Shown here piece by piece: positions 1 to 5,426 of a DNA stretch of 5,426 nt. Where the stretch lies: the NCBI GenBank assembly GCA_002689735.1, contig NZHS01000043.1:3328-8753 (forward strand), written 5' to 3'. Made by a program: the position numbers and the translations under genes. Every line of letters begins with the position of its first letter. The stretch's first letter is position 1. This DNA comes from Flavobacteriales bacterium. GTDB lineage: Bacteria > Bacteroidota > Bacteroidia > Flavobacteriales > BACL11. The notes under the pieces are model-generated. The model was not told the DNA's origin, made no database searches, and saw nothing but the letters and a program-made list of their open reading frames with translations.

Positions 1-7
1 TAAATAT

Positions 8-481
8 CTAAAGAAAAAATTCTTGAATATTTGAGTGATTTGGAACAAGTTTTGAAAGATCTCCTTTATTTTTCATTATATCTCTCACTATAGTAGAAGA
101 AATGTGAGAGTATTTTGGAAGTGTAGTGATTAAGAGCGTTTCTATTTCACTATTTAATTCTTTATTATTTTGAGCTACTTTTTTTTCAAATTCAAAATCT
201 TTTTCATCTCTAACACCTCTGACAATATATTTTGAGTTTTGATTTTTACAGAAATCAACTGTTAATCCTTCATATGTTAAAACCTCAATTTTAGTTTCAC
301 TAGCGAAAAGACTTTGTATCCATTTTTGATTTTTTTCAGAATCGAACTTATTCGTTTTACTAAAATTAATTCCAATTGCAATAATTAGCTTGTCAAATAG
401 CGGAAGTGTTCTTTCAACAATTGATTTATGTCCTAAAGTAAATGGAGAAAATGATCCAGGAAAAACTGCGATTTTTTTCAT
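8..481 (-). CDS. coaD: Phosphopantetheine adenylyltransferase (CoaD/PPAT)
   Basis: CoaD catalyses the penultimate step of coenzyme A synthesis in the cytoplasm: 4'-phosphopantetheine plus ATP gives dephospho-CoA plus pyrophosphate. The 157-residue protein has the family's usual length (about 160) and is one nucleotidyltransferase (Rossmann-type) domain. The N-terminal GSFSPFTLGH (9-18) contains the T-x-G-H nucleotidyltransferase signature with His18. Lys42 and Arg88/Arg91 (in RGVRD) fall at the positions of the E. coli active-site residues. ISSTIVRDI (127-135) is the C-terminal ATP-contact motif. Oddities are Ser12 where nearly all homologues have Asp (GSFDP), and Thr130 where E. coli has Ser. 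The ATG start places the beta-strand MKKIAVFPG correctly. It lies 21 bp after rsmD on the same strand, and rsmD-coaD adjacency is widespread in bacteria (for example ylbH-coaD in Bacillus). The stop is TAG. Identity is secure; the effect of the Ser12 change is unknown. Confidence 0.96.
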   Translation of the reverse strand: MKKIAVFPGSFSPFTLGHKSIVERTLPLFDKLIIAIGINFSKTNKFDSEKNQKWIQSLFASETKIEVLTYEGLTVDFCKNQNSKYIVRGVRDEKDFEFEKKVAQNNKELNSEIETLLITTLPKYSHISSTIVRDIMKNKGDLSKLVPNHSNIQEFFL

Positions 482-502
482 TTTACAAAGAAAGATAAAT
501 TT

Positions 503-1027
503 TTATAAATGGGAAATACTAAAGAAGACTTTGCCATATTTTCTTAGATCAATAGAATCATCTTCAAAAATTGTATTTCTATCATGTTCTATTATTAAAC
601 ACCCATCTCTATTTATTATTTTTTTTTCAATGATTAGTTCTCTTAAAGTATGGTATTGCTCATAATTGTATGGGGGGTCCATAAATATTATATCAAATTT
701 TTCATTTGTAGTATTAATGAAATTTTTGCAATCGGATTGAACTGTAGTAATATTATAATTTAGTTCTTTATTTATTTTTCTAATAAATTCTATGCAATTT
801 ATATCATTGTCAACTGCAGTTATTTCGACATTAGCTCTAGATGAAAATTCAAAACTTATATTTCCGCTTCCACTAAATAAATCTAGAATCTTCTTGTTTT
901 CAAATACATATCTGTTTTCTAAAATATTAAATAGACTTTCTTTTGCACGATCTGTGGTAGGTCTAATTGGAAGATTTGTTGGAGCCTGTATCTTTTTACC
1001 CTTATGAACTCCAGAAATTATACGCAT
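503..1027 (-). CDS. rsmD: 16S rRNA (guanine-N2)-methyltransferase RsmD
   Basis: RsmD is an S-adenosylmethionine-dependent methyltransferase. It makes m2G at position 966 (E. coli numbering) of 16S rRNA, acting on the small subunit or an assembly intermediate in the cytoplasm. At 174 residues it is near the usual 180-200. It opens with the family hallmark MRIISGVHKGKKI. RPTTDRAKESLFNIL follows (22-36), then the SAM-binding loop DLFSGSGNISFE (49-60), the acidic VDND after strand beta-2 (72-75), and the catalytic DPPY (117-120) typical of amino/N2 methyltransferases. It ends in a YGKVFFS strand, as in homologues. The start codon overlaps the last 10 bp of the upstream DUF3822 gene, suggesting translational coupling, and coaD follows after 21 bp. 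A run of nine A (coding strand) sits in the codons for EKKI near 619-627, a potential slippage site. All expected motifs are intact. Confidence 0.95.
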   Translation of the reverse strand: MRIISGVHKGKKIQAPTNLPIRPTTDRAKESLFNILENRYVFENKKILDLFSGSGNISFEFSSRANVEITAVDNDINCIEFIRKINKELNYNITTVQSDCKNFINTTNEKFDIIFMDPPYNYEQYHTLRELIIEKKIINRDGCLIIEHDRNTIFEDDSIDLRKYGKVFFSISHL

Positions 1028-1842
1028 AAGTGTTGACGATAAAGAATACTAAAGCAATGCGTTTTTATATTATAGAACTCACTACTACATTCAATATCTT
1101 TAAGTTTGTTTCCATAATCTATGTTCCTAATATATTCATATAAAATATTAAATTCTTCCTTATTAATATCTCCGTATACATCGGTTTTTATTTCTTCATT
1201 AGACAAGTTTAATTCTTGAATACAAAAGAGTGTATAGAAAAGTAAATCTTCTTTTGTTTGATATGAAAATTTGTTTTGAAAAATTAGTTCATCATTTTTT
1301 GTTAGAATAATATTCACAAAATTATCTTTAACATACAAATACAGATACTCCTTATTGTTTTGATGATTTAGGAAATTGTTTATTAAGATTGAACTTTGAG
1401 ATCGAATCTTAGCATTTGGAAATAAGTTATTTAAAGTATTATTTAATGATTCTGGAACTGCGTATAAATTTTTAATTTCATTTTTAATGTTGTCATCTAA
1501 AATTACATCATCAAGTTCGTGATTTAAAGAAAATAAATCATTTTTATCCTTTTCATTATATAGGCTTGTTGGAACTAGTGTATTCGGAAAATTAACAATT
1601 GACACTGAAATTGATTGAAAATCTTGGCTTAGGTATTTATCTCCGTTTATAAATTCAACTAGATTATTGTTATCATATTTTGATGAAAATAATAATTTAC
1701 ACCTCCTTTTGTTGGTGTCAATTATGCAATAAGAAATTGTTTGGTGACTTATTTCTATAGAAAGATGATAATTTTCAATATTATTATCATTAAAATCTTT
1801 TTCTTTAATGATAAGCTTGGAATTACTCTCCCCAGTTTCCAT
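1018..1842 (-). CDS. DUF3822 family protein, probable actin-like (ASKHA) fold
   Basis: I recognise this 274-residue protein as a DUF3822-type protein, a Bacteroidota family of unknown function usually found beside rsmD. From memory, a Bacteroides member was solved by structural genomics and showed an actin-like ATPase fold. The sequence fits a duplicated ASKHA layout. Subdomain 1 begins with LSIEISHQTISYCIID (27-42), where a phosphate-1 loop (DxG) would be expected. NFPNTLVPTSLY (84-95) and VPESLNNTLNNLFP (129-142) are segments I associate with this family. A second strand-turn-strand, YLYVKDNFVNIILTKNDELIF (168-188), occupies the phosphate-2 place and leads into FSYQTKEDLLFYTLF (192-206). 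VYGDI (222-226) precedes the last helix. The Asp/Gly loop residues are replaced (E30-S32; V171-K172), so ATP binding is doubtful. There is no signal peptide or membrane helix, so it is probably cytoplasmic. The start overlaps the upstream membrane-protein gene by 20 bp and the end overlaps rsmD by 10 bp. The role is unknown. Confidence 0.85.
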   Translation of the reverse strand: METGESNSKLIIKEKDFNDNNIENYHLSIEISHQTISYCIIDTNKRRCKLLFSSKYDNNNLVEFINGDKYLSQDFQSISVSIVNFPNTLVPTSLYNEKDKNDLFSLNHELDDVILDDNIKNEIKNLYAVPESLNNTLNNLFPNAKIRSQSSILINNFLNHQNNKEYLYLYVKDNFVNIILTKNDELIFQNKFSYQTKEDLLFYTLFCIQELNLSNEEIKTDVYGDINKEEFNILYEYIRNIDYGNKLKDIECSSEFYNIKTHCFSILYRQHLCV

Positions 1843-2458
1843 TTAATGATGCTTCAGTCATTGATCCAACTTTTAATAAGCTATTCAAATCATATTTTTT
1901 ATTTTCAGCATCTAATCCTAAGAAAACATCTCTATATGCTGCAGATATTTCAAAAACTTGAACACTAACTTTTCCTTTTTCAATTACATCTGCACTAATG
2001 TTGTATTCAGTATTGGTATTTGGTATTAATGATAATTGGTTGATGTCAAATGGATAATTATTATCTCTACTGCTTAAGTAATCTTCATTAAAAACTGATT
2101 CTTTTGCAGATACATAAAACGTATCTCTGCTGATTAATCCCATTTCTAGTGCTTGAGCATCAGTTATTTGAAGACCATTTATTAATGAATCTGGAGTTTC
2201 TCCTACCGATTTAATTATAGTTGTTGAGTCATTTTGAATAAAATCAAGTAATGAAGTGAAATTATCAGCAAAAACATCATTCTCTCTTTTAAATGCAATT
2301 TGTAATGTTCTTAAATCTTTAAGCTTTTGAACATTTTCTGCAATTCTTTCTTTAGCCTGTTGGTTAAATTCAATTTCGCTGTCTATGCTATTATATACTA
2401 AAAAAGCAAGTATAATATTTATAGGAATTAGAATTAATGTAATCTTTTTAGCATTCAT
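1823..2458 (-). CDS. Membrane-anchored protein of unknown function (N-terminal helix plus extracytoplasmic domain)
   Basis: A 211-residue protein without a function I can name. A short basic N-terminus (MNAKK) and one hydrophobic segment (about 6-22) predict a single anchor with the rest outside the cytoplasm. There is no lipobox, and no cysteine anywhere, which fits a periplasmic location. A long amphipathic, coiled-coil-like helix follows (about 28-60). It leads into LRTLQIAFKRENDVFADNF (49-67), a pattern resembling Bacteroidota proteins of the 'LRxxQxAYK...G.Y...FDxLxxFI' kind and loosely recalling pseudopilins. ALEMGLISRDTFYVSAKES (103-121) and a mostly beta-rich C-terminus follow, ending in VGSMTEASLNGNW. 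It is the first gene of the minus-strand unit. Its start lies about 20 bp downstream of a TAAATTTG promoter-like box, and its stop overlaps the next start by 20 bp. Reality as a gene is well supported by length, context and protein character. The pairing with DUF3822 suggests a joint role, which is inference. Confidence 0.85.
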   Translation of the reverse strand: MNAKKITLILIPINIILAFLVYNSIDSEIEFNQQAKERIAENVQKLKDLRTLQIAFKRENDVFADNFTSLLDFIQNDSTTIIKSVGETPDSLINGLQITDAQALEMGLISRDTFYVSAKESVFNEDYLSSRDNNYPFDINQLSLIPNTNTEYNISADVIEKGKVSVQVFEISAAYRDVFLGLDAENKKYDLNSLLKVGSMTEASLNGNWGE

Positions 2459-2478
2459 TTAAATAAATTTTGTTCCTG

Positions 2479-2486
2479 CAAATTTA
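2479..2486 (-). promoter_or_regulatory. Bacteroidota-type -7 box (TAAATTTG) for the leftward operon
   Basis: Read on the minus strand this is TAAATTTG followed by CA, an exact match to the Bacteroidota -7 consensus TAnnTTTG. It ends 20 bp before the ATG at 2458, so transcription would begin with a short leader. No good TTTG-type -33 box is visible 17-23 bp further upstream, where the sequence is only A/T-rich. The location in the only sizeable gap upstream of four tightly packed genes supports the call. Confidence 0.5.
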
Positions 2487-2491
2487 CAATT

Positions 2492-2525
2492 TTTGATTAA
2501 AGTATTTTAAATTGTTGTTTCTTTG
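2492..2525 (+). promoter_or_regulatory. Possible -33/-7 promoter for the acyltransferase gene
   Basis: On the plus strand TTTG at 2492-2495 is followed after 22 bp by TTTCTTTG at 2518-2525. The second box differs from TAnnTTTG at one position. This would start transcription only about 5-10 bp before the ATG at 2540. It overlaps the region upstream of the leftward promoter, so the 81-bp spacer would serve both directions. The spacing is at the long end for this phylum and one consensus base is missing, so the call is tentative. Confidence 0.35.
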
Positions 2526-2539
2526 TAAAAACTTTAATT

Positions 2540-3091
2540 ATGCTTAGAATAATCTCAATTCTAATTTTTAAGATTAATGGTTGGAAAGTAGTAGATTCAA
2601 TCAATTATCCAAAAAAATGTATAGTTATTGCTGCCCCACATACTTCTAACTGGGATTTTTTAATTGGTAGATGCTATGGCTATATTCAGAACATAAGTCC
2701 TAAATATTTGATTAAAAGTGAAGTTTTTTACCCAGTTCTTGGTTACTTACTAAAGTTAAATGGTGGAATACCTGTCTATAGAAAAGAAAAAAATAATGTT
2801 GTACAGCAAATTGTAGATTTACTTAATAGTTCCGAAAAATTAATTTTAGGTGTAGCACCAGAGGGAACTAGATCTAAAGTTAACAAATGGAAAACAGGAT
2901 TCTATCACATAGCCTTAAAAGCAAATGTACCTATACTTCTTTGTAAACTTGACTATAAGAATAAACAAGTAGGTATATTTAATCAAATTAATCCATCTGG
3001 TGATTTTGAAAAAGACATGCAATTTATTGAAGATGCTTTTAGAAATATAGAAGGTAAAATTCCTGCATATTATAATCCAGATATTTTTTAA
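2540..3091 (+). CDS. Lysophospholipid acyltransferase family protein (PlsC-like)
   Basis: This is probably a 1-acyl-sn-glycerol-3-phosphate acyltransferase-type enzyme, moving an acyl chain from acyl-ACP or acyl-CoA to a lysophospholipid at the inner face of the cytoplasmic membrane. At 183 residues it matches the short Bacteroidota members of the PlsC superfamily. The catalytic HxxxxD is APHTSNWDF (His34, Asp39). The second block is GGIPVYRKEKNN (75-86) with Arg81. The third is PEGTRS (107-112), which binds the glycerol-phosphate. VPIL (130-133) is the fourth. The N-terminal segment (1-18, LRIISILIFKINGWKVV) is short and amphipathic or hydrophobic rather than a clear transmembrane helix, suggesting peripheral attachment. 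It is divergent from the coaD-side operon, and the nearest plus-strand gene, purL, has its own promoter-like box. The acceptor is not certain: related enzymes also acylate ornithine lipids or other lyso-lipids, so I give no gene symbol. Confidence 0.9.
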   Translation: MLRIISILIFKINGWKVVDSINYPKKCIVIAAPHTSNWDFLIGRCYGYIQNISPKYLIKSEVFYPVLGYLLKLNGGIPVYRKEKNNVVQQIVDLLNSSEKLILGVAPEGTRSKVNKWKTGFYHIALKANVPILLCKLDYKNKQVGIFNQINPSGDFEKDMQFIEDAFRNIEGKIPAYYNPDIF

Positions 3092-3099
3092 TAAATTGT

Positions 3100-3131
3100 T
3101 TAAAACATCTTTTGAAAAGGTAATTGTTTAA
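3100..3131 (+). terminator. Weak imperfect hairpin after the acyltransferase gene
   Basis: The stretch can fold back on itself. The inner stem is ATCTTT (3107-3112) with AAAGGT (3116-3121), including one T-G pair, over a TGA loop. A further outer pairing joins AAAC (3103-3106) to GTTT (3126-3129) across a four-base bulge. It lies 9 bp after the acyltransferase stop. The stem is A/T-rich and no clean T-run follows, so it may be a weak terminator or chance pairing in AT-rich DNA. Confidence 0.22.
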
Positions 3132-3153
3132 CTAAATACTATAGCGTAAACTA

Positions 3154-3161
3154 TATATTTG
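3154..3161 (+). promoter_or_regulatory. Bacteroidota-type -7 box (TATATTTG) for purL
   Basis: TATATTTG is an exact match to TAnnTTTG and ends 25 bp before the purL ATG at 3187, giving a plausible leader of roughly 15-20 nt. The upstream element is poor: TTTA at 3127-3130 with 23 bp spacing, or TTG at 3124-3126 with 27 bp, is the best available. It suggests purL is transcribed separately from the acyltransferase gene. No purine riboswitch-like structure fits in so short a leader. Confidence 0.5.
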
Positions 3162-3186
3162 TTGTTATTAAAAATAAAATTTTCTT

Positions 3187-5418
3187 ATGAATAATAATCA
3201 GAATATTTCTACTGTCGAACAAGCTCAAGAAATGGGGCTATTATCTGATGAGTTTGACAGAATTAAAGAGATTTTAGGACGTACACCTAATTTTTGTGAA
3301 TTAAGTATTTTCGGAGTTATGTGGTCCGAACATTGTTCGTATAAAAATTCTATTATTTGGTTAAAAAAATTACCTAAGGACGGCCCTCATATGCTTGTAG
3401 AAGCTGGAGAGGAAAATGCAGGATTGGTTGATATTGGGGATGGTCTAGCATGTTGTTTTAAAATCGAATCTCACAACCATCCTTCAGCTTTAGAGCCTTA
3501 TCAAGGCGCAGCTACTGGAGTTGGAGGAATCAATAGGGATATTTTTACAATGGGCGCTAGACCTATAGCTCAACTTAACTCTTTGCGTTTTGGAAATATT
3601 GAATTAGATAGAACAAAATGGTTGCTTAAAGGTGTGTCCAAAGGAATTGGTGATTATGGAAATGCATTTGGAATCCCAATTGTTGGAGGTGAAGTTTTTT
3701 TTGATGATTGTTATAATACTAATCCACTTGTAAATGCCTTTTCTGCTGGAATTATGAAGAAAGGTGATATGATATCTGCCACATCATCTGGTGTAGGAAA
3801 TCCAATCTTTATTGTTGGTTCGCGTACTGGTAAGGATGGTATACATGGTGCTTCTTTTGCTTCTAAAGATATAACAGAAGACTCTGCTGACGATTTACCA
3901 GCTGTTCAAGTAGGAGATCCTTTTCAAGAAAAATTATTGTTAGAAGCTACCTTGGAATTATCTAAAACAGATGCTATAGTAGGAATGCAAGATATGGGAG
4001 CTGCTGGAATTACTTGTTCGACAAATGAGATGAGTGCTGCTGGAAATCACGGTATGCTTATTAATTTGGATAAGGTACCAACCAGACAAAAGAATATGAA
4101 GGATTGGGAAATTCTTCTTTCAGAATCTCAGGAAAGAATGTTGGTAGTTGTAGAAAAGGGTAAAGAACAGATTGTAAATGATATTTTTGATAAGTGGGAT
4201 CTTTCATGTGAAGAGATAGGTGTTGTTACTGAAGGAGAGAGGGTTCAATATTTCATGCACGATGAATTAGTAGCTGATGTTCCTTGTTCTGATTTAGTTT
4301 TAGGAGGTGGCGCTCCTGTTTATGAGAGAGAGTATAAGGAACCAGAGTATTTCAAACGCTTTCAAGAATTTAATATTGATGATGTAAAAGAGCCAGAAGA
4401 TTTAATAGCTGTTGCAAATTTTTTGACTGAAAATTATAATATAGCCTCTAAAAAATGGGTTTACGAGCAATACGATTCAATGGTTGGTACTGCAAATATG
4501 TCTACAAATTTTCCAACTGATGCAGGTATTGTAAATTTAAGAGAATCCTCTAAGGCTTTAGCAATGACGGTTGATTGTAATTCTAGAATGGTTAACGCAA
4601 ATCCTGAAGAGGGTTGTGCAATGGCTGTAGCCGAAGCAGCAAGAAATATTGTGTGCTCTGGAGGAAGCCCTTCTGCAATTACTAATTGTTTAAATTTTGG
4701 AAATCCTTATAATCCAGAAGTCTATTGGCAGTTTGTAGGTTCAATTAAAGGAATGTCAAAGGCCTGTCGTAAATTTAGCACCCCTGTAACTGGAGGAAAT
4801 GTAAGTTTCTATAATCAATCTTCAATTGATGGGAGAGAGGTTCCTGTTTTTCCAACTCCAACTATTGGAATGCTTGGAATTGTTGAAGATAAGAAGCACA
4901 TAACCACTTTGGCATTTCAGAATTCAGGTTCTCTTATATACATGCTAGGTGATTCATTAAACGATATTAATTGCTCAGAGTATTTAGTTGCATATCATAA
5001 AATTAATGAATCCTCAACTCCATTTTTTGATTTAGATATTGAATTTGAATTACAGCAATCCGTTTCTTCTTTGATTAAAGAAGATTTAATTATTTCTGCT
5101 CATGATGTTTCTGATGGTGGTTTATTTATTACACTGTTAGAAAGTAGTATGGCTAATAATTTAGGTTTTTCAATTAGTTCTGATGATAAAATTAGAAAAG
5201 ATGCTTTTCTTTTTGGAGAATCACCTTCTAGAGTAGTTGTATCCATTGATAACTCTAATAAGAAAGCATTTGAAACTTTACTCTCAAAAAGCAAAACATC
5301 CTTTCACTTACTGGGAACTGTTACTAAAGGTGATTTATTAGTAGATGGAGAATTTTTTGGTGATGTATCTACTTACAAGCAAAAATTTGATTCTTCTCTG
5401 AAAAAAAAGATGAGTTAA
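3187..5418 (+). CDS. purL: Phosphoribosylformylglycinamidine synthase subunit PurL (small type)
   Basis: PurL is the synthetase subunit of FGAM synthase, the fourth step of de novo purine synthesis. It converts FGAR, ATP and ammonia (from glutamine via PurQ) to FGAM in the cytoplasm. At 743 residues it is the small form, which works with separate PurS and PurQ. It is complete from MNNNQNIS to a TAA 8 bases before the window end. The N-terminal signature SEHCSYKN (47-54) holds His49. IESHNHPS (93-100) with the following GAATGVGGINRDIF is the nucleotide/metal site. MQDMGAAGITCS (267-278), DCNSRMV (463-469), the downstream NPEEGCAMAVAEAARN, GGNVSFYN (536-543) and AHDVSDGG (638-645) follow in order, with FGESPSRVVV (676-685) near the end, consistent with two tandem AIRS-like halves. 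The start fits: E11 onward resembles the linker helix of other small PurLs and there is no upstream in-frame ATG before the promoter-like box. An A8 run sits in the last codons. Confidence 0.97.
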   Translation: MNNNQNISTVEQAQEMGLLSDEFDRIKEILGRTPNFCELSIFGVMWSEHCSYKNSIIWLKKLPKDGPHMLVEAGEENAGLVDIGDGLACCFKIESHNHPSALEPYQGAATGVGGINRDIFTMGARPIAQLNSLRFGNIELDRTKWLLKGVSKGIGDYGNAFGIPIVGGEVFFDDCYNTNPLVNAFSAGIMKKGDMISATSSGVGNPIFIVGSRTGKDGIHGASFASKDITEDSADDLPAVQVGDPFQEKLLLEATLELSKTDAIVGMQDMGAAGITCSTNEMSAAGNHGMLINLDKVPTRQKNMKDWEILLSESQERMLVVVEKGKEQIVNDIFDKWDLSCEEIGVVTEGERVQYFMHDELVADVPCSDLVLGGGAPVYEREYKEPEYFKRFQEFNIDDVKEPEDLIAVANFLTENYNIASKKWVYEQYDSMVGTANMSTNFPTDAGIVNLRESSKALAMTVDCNSRMVNANPEEGCAMAVAEAARNIVCSGGSPSAITNCLNFGNPYNPEVYWQFVGSIKGMSKACRKFSTPVTGGNVSFYNQSSIDGREVPVFPTPTIGMLGIVEDKKHITTLAFQNSGSLIYMLGDSLNDINCSEYLVAYHKINESSTPFFDLDIEFELQQSVSSLIKEDLIISAHDVSDGGLFITLLESSMANNLGFSISSDDKIRKDAFLFGESPSRVVVSIDNSNKKAFETLLSKSKTSFHLLGTVTKGDLLVDGEFFGDVSTYKQKFDSSLKKKMS

Positions 5419-5426
5419 TCTATTTA

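Noticed and set aside
390..665. Plus-strand open frame of 91 codons across the coaD/rsmD junction
   Set aside because: It is antisense to two well-supported genes, its translation has no domain character, and it has no promoter or leader of its own.
792..1007. Plus-strand open frame of 71 codons opposite rsmD
   Set aside because: It lies wholly inside the motif-bearing part of rsmD, and its sequence mirrors the complementary strand of the DLFSGSGN region.
1741..1968. Plus-strand open frame of 75 codons opposite the DUF3822/membrane-protein overlap
   Set aside because: It is low-complexity, rich in I/F/L from AT-rich antisense reading, and overlaps two coherent genes.
3140..3155. Inverted repeat TATAG-6-CTATA just before the purL -7 box
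   Set aside because: The arms are only 5 bp of near-pure A/T and overlap the promoter-like box. This is expected by chance, with no support as an operator.
5100..5294. Minus-strand open frame of 64 codons inside purL
   Set aside because: It is antisense to the conserved AHDVSDGG and FGESPSR part of purL, so it is a shadow frame.
1..5426. Possible mobile element, defence system, CRISPR, tRNA or other RNA gene
   Set aside because: There are no transposase, integrase, nuclease or toxin-like products, no spaced repeats, and no gap larger than 95 bp outside genes. Composition is uniform across the window.

Overview
The window is a gene-dense, very AT-rich stretch from a member of the Bacteroidota, most likely a Flavobacteriales-like organism and possibly one with a compact aquatic genome. 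Three things support this. Codon third positions are dominated by A/T. Start codons lack Shine-Dalgarno sequences but have A/T-rich leaders and promoter-like boxes of the Bacteroidota TAnnTTTG type. It also carries a DUF3822-family protein, a family known essentially from this phylum. The finer placement is inference.

Left part (8-2458, minus strand): four genes are packed head to tail and read leftwards. They are a single-pass membrane-anchored protein of unknown function, a DUF3822 protein (probably an actin-like/ASKHA fold), rsmD (16S rRNA guanine-N2 methyltransferase) and coaD (phosphopantetheine adenylyltransferase). The first two pairs overlap by 20 and 10 bp and the last gap is 21 bp, so this looks like one transcription unit. 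Its likely promoter lies in the divergent spacer just upstream of 2458. coaD ends 7 bases from the window edge, so any further operon members lie outside.

Divergent spacer (2459-2539): 81 bp holding back-to-back promoter-like sequences.

Right part (2540-5418, plus strand): a PlsC-type lysophospholipid acyltransferase is followed, after a 95-bp spacer with its own promoter-like box, by a complete small-type purL (FGAM synthase subunit II). The small PurL needs separate PurS and PurQ partners, and neither is visible here.

Together this is mostly housekeeping: CoA synthesis, rRNA modification, phospholipid synthesis and purine synthesis. I see no mobile element, RNA gene, CRISPR array, defence cassette or sign of transfer. 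The most intriguing part is the overlapping pair of unknown genes at 1018-2458. It combines a cytoplasmic ASKHA-like protein with degenerate nucleotide loops and a bitopic membrane protein with a large extracytoplasmic part, a layout reminiscent of PilM/PilN pairs.
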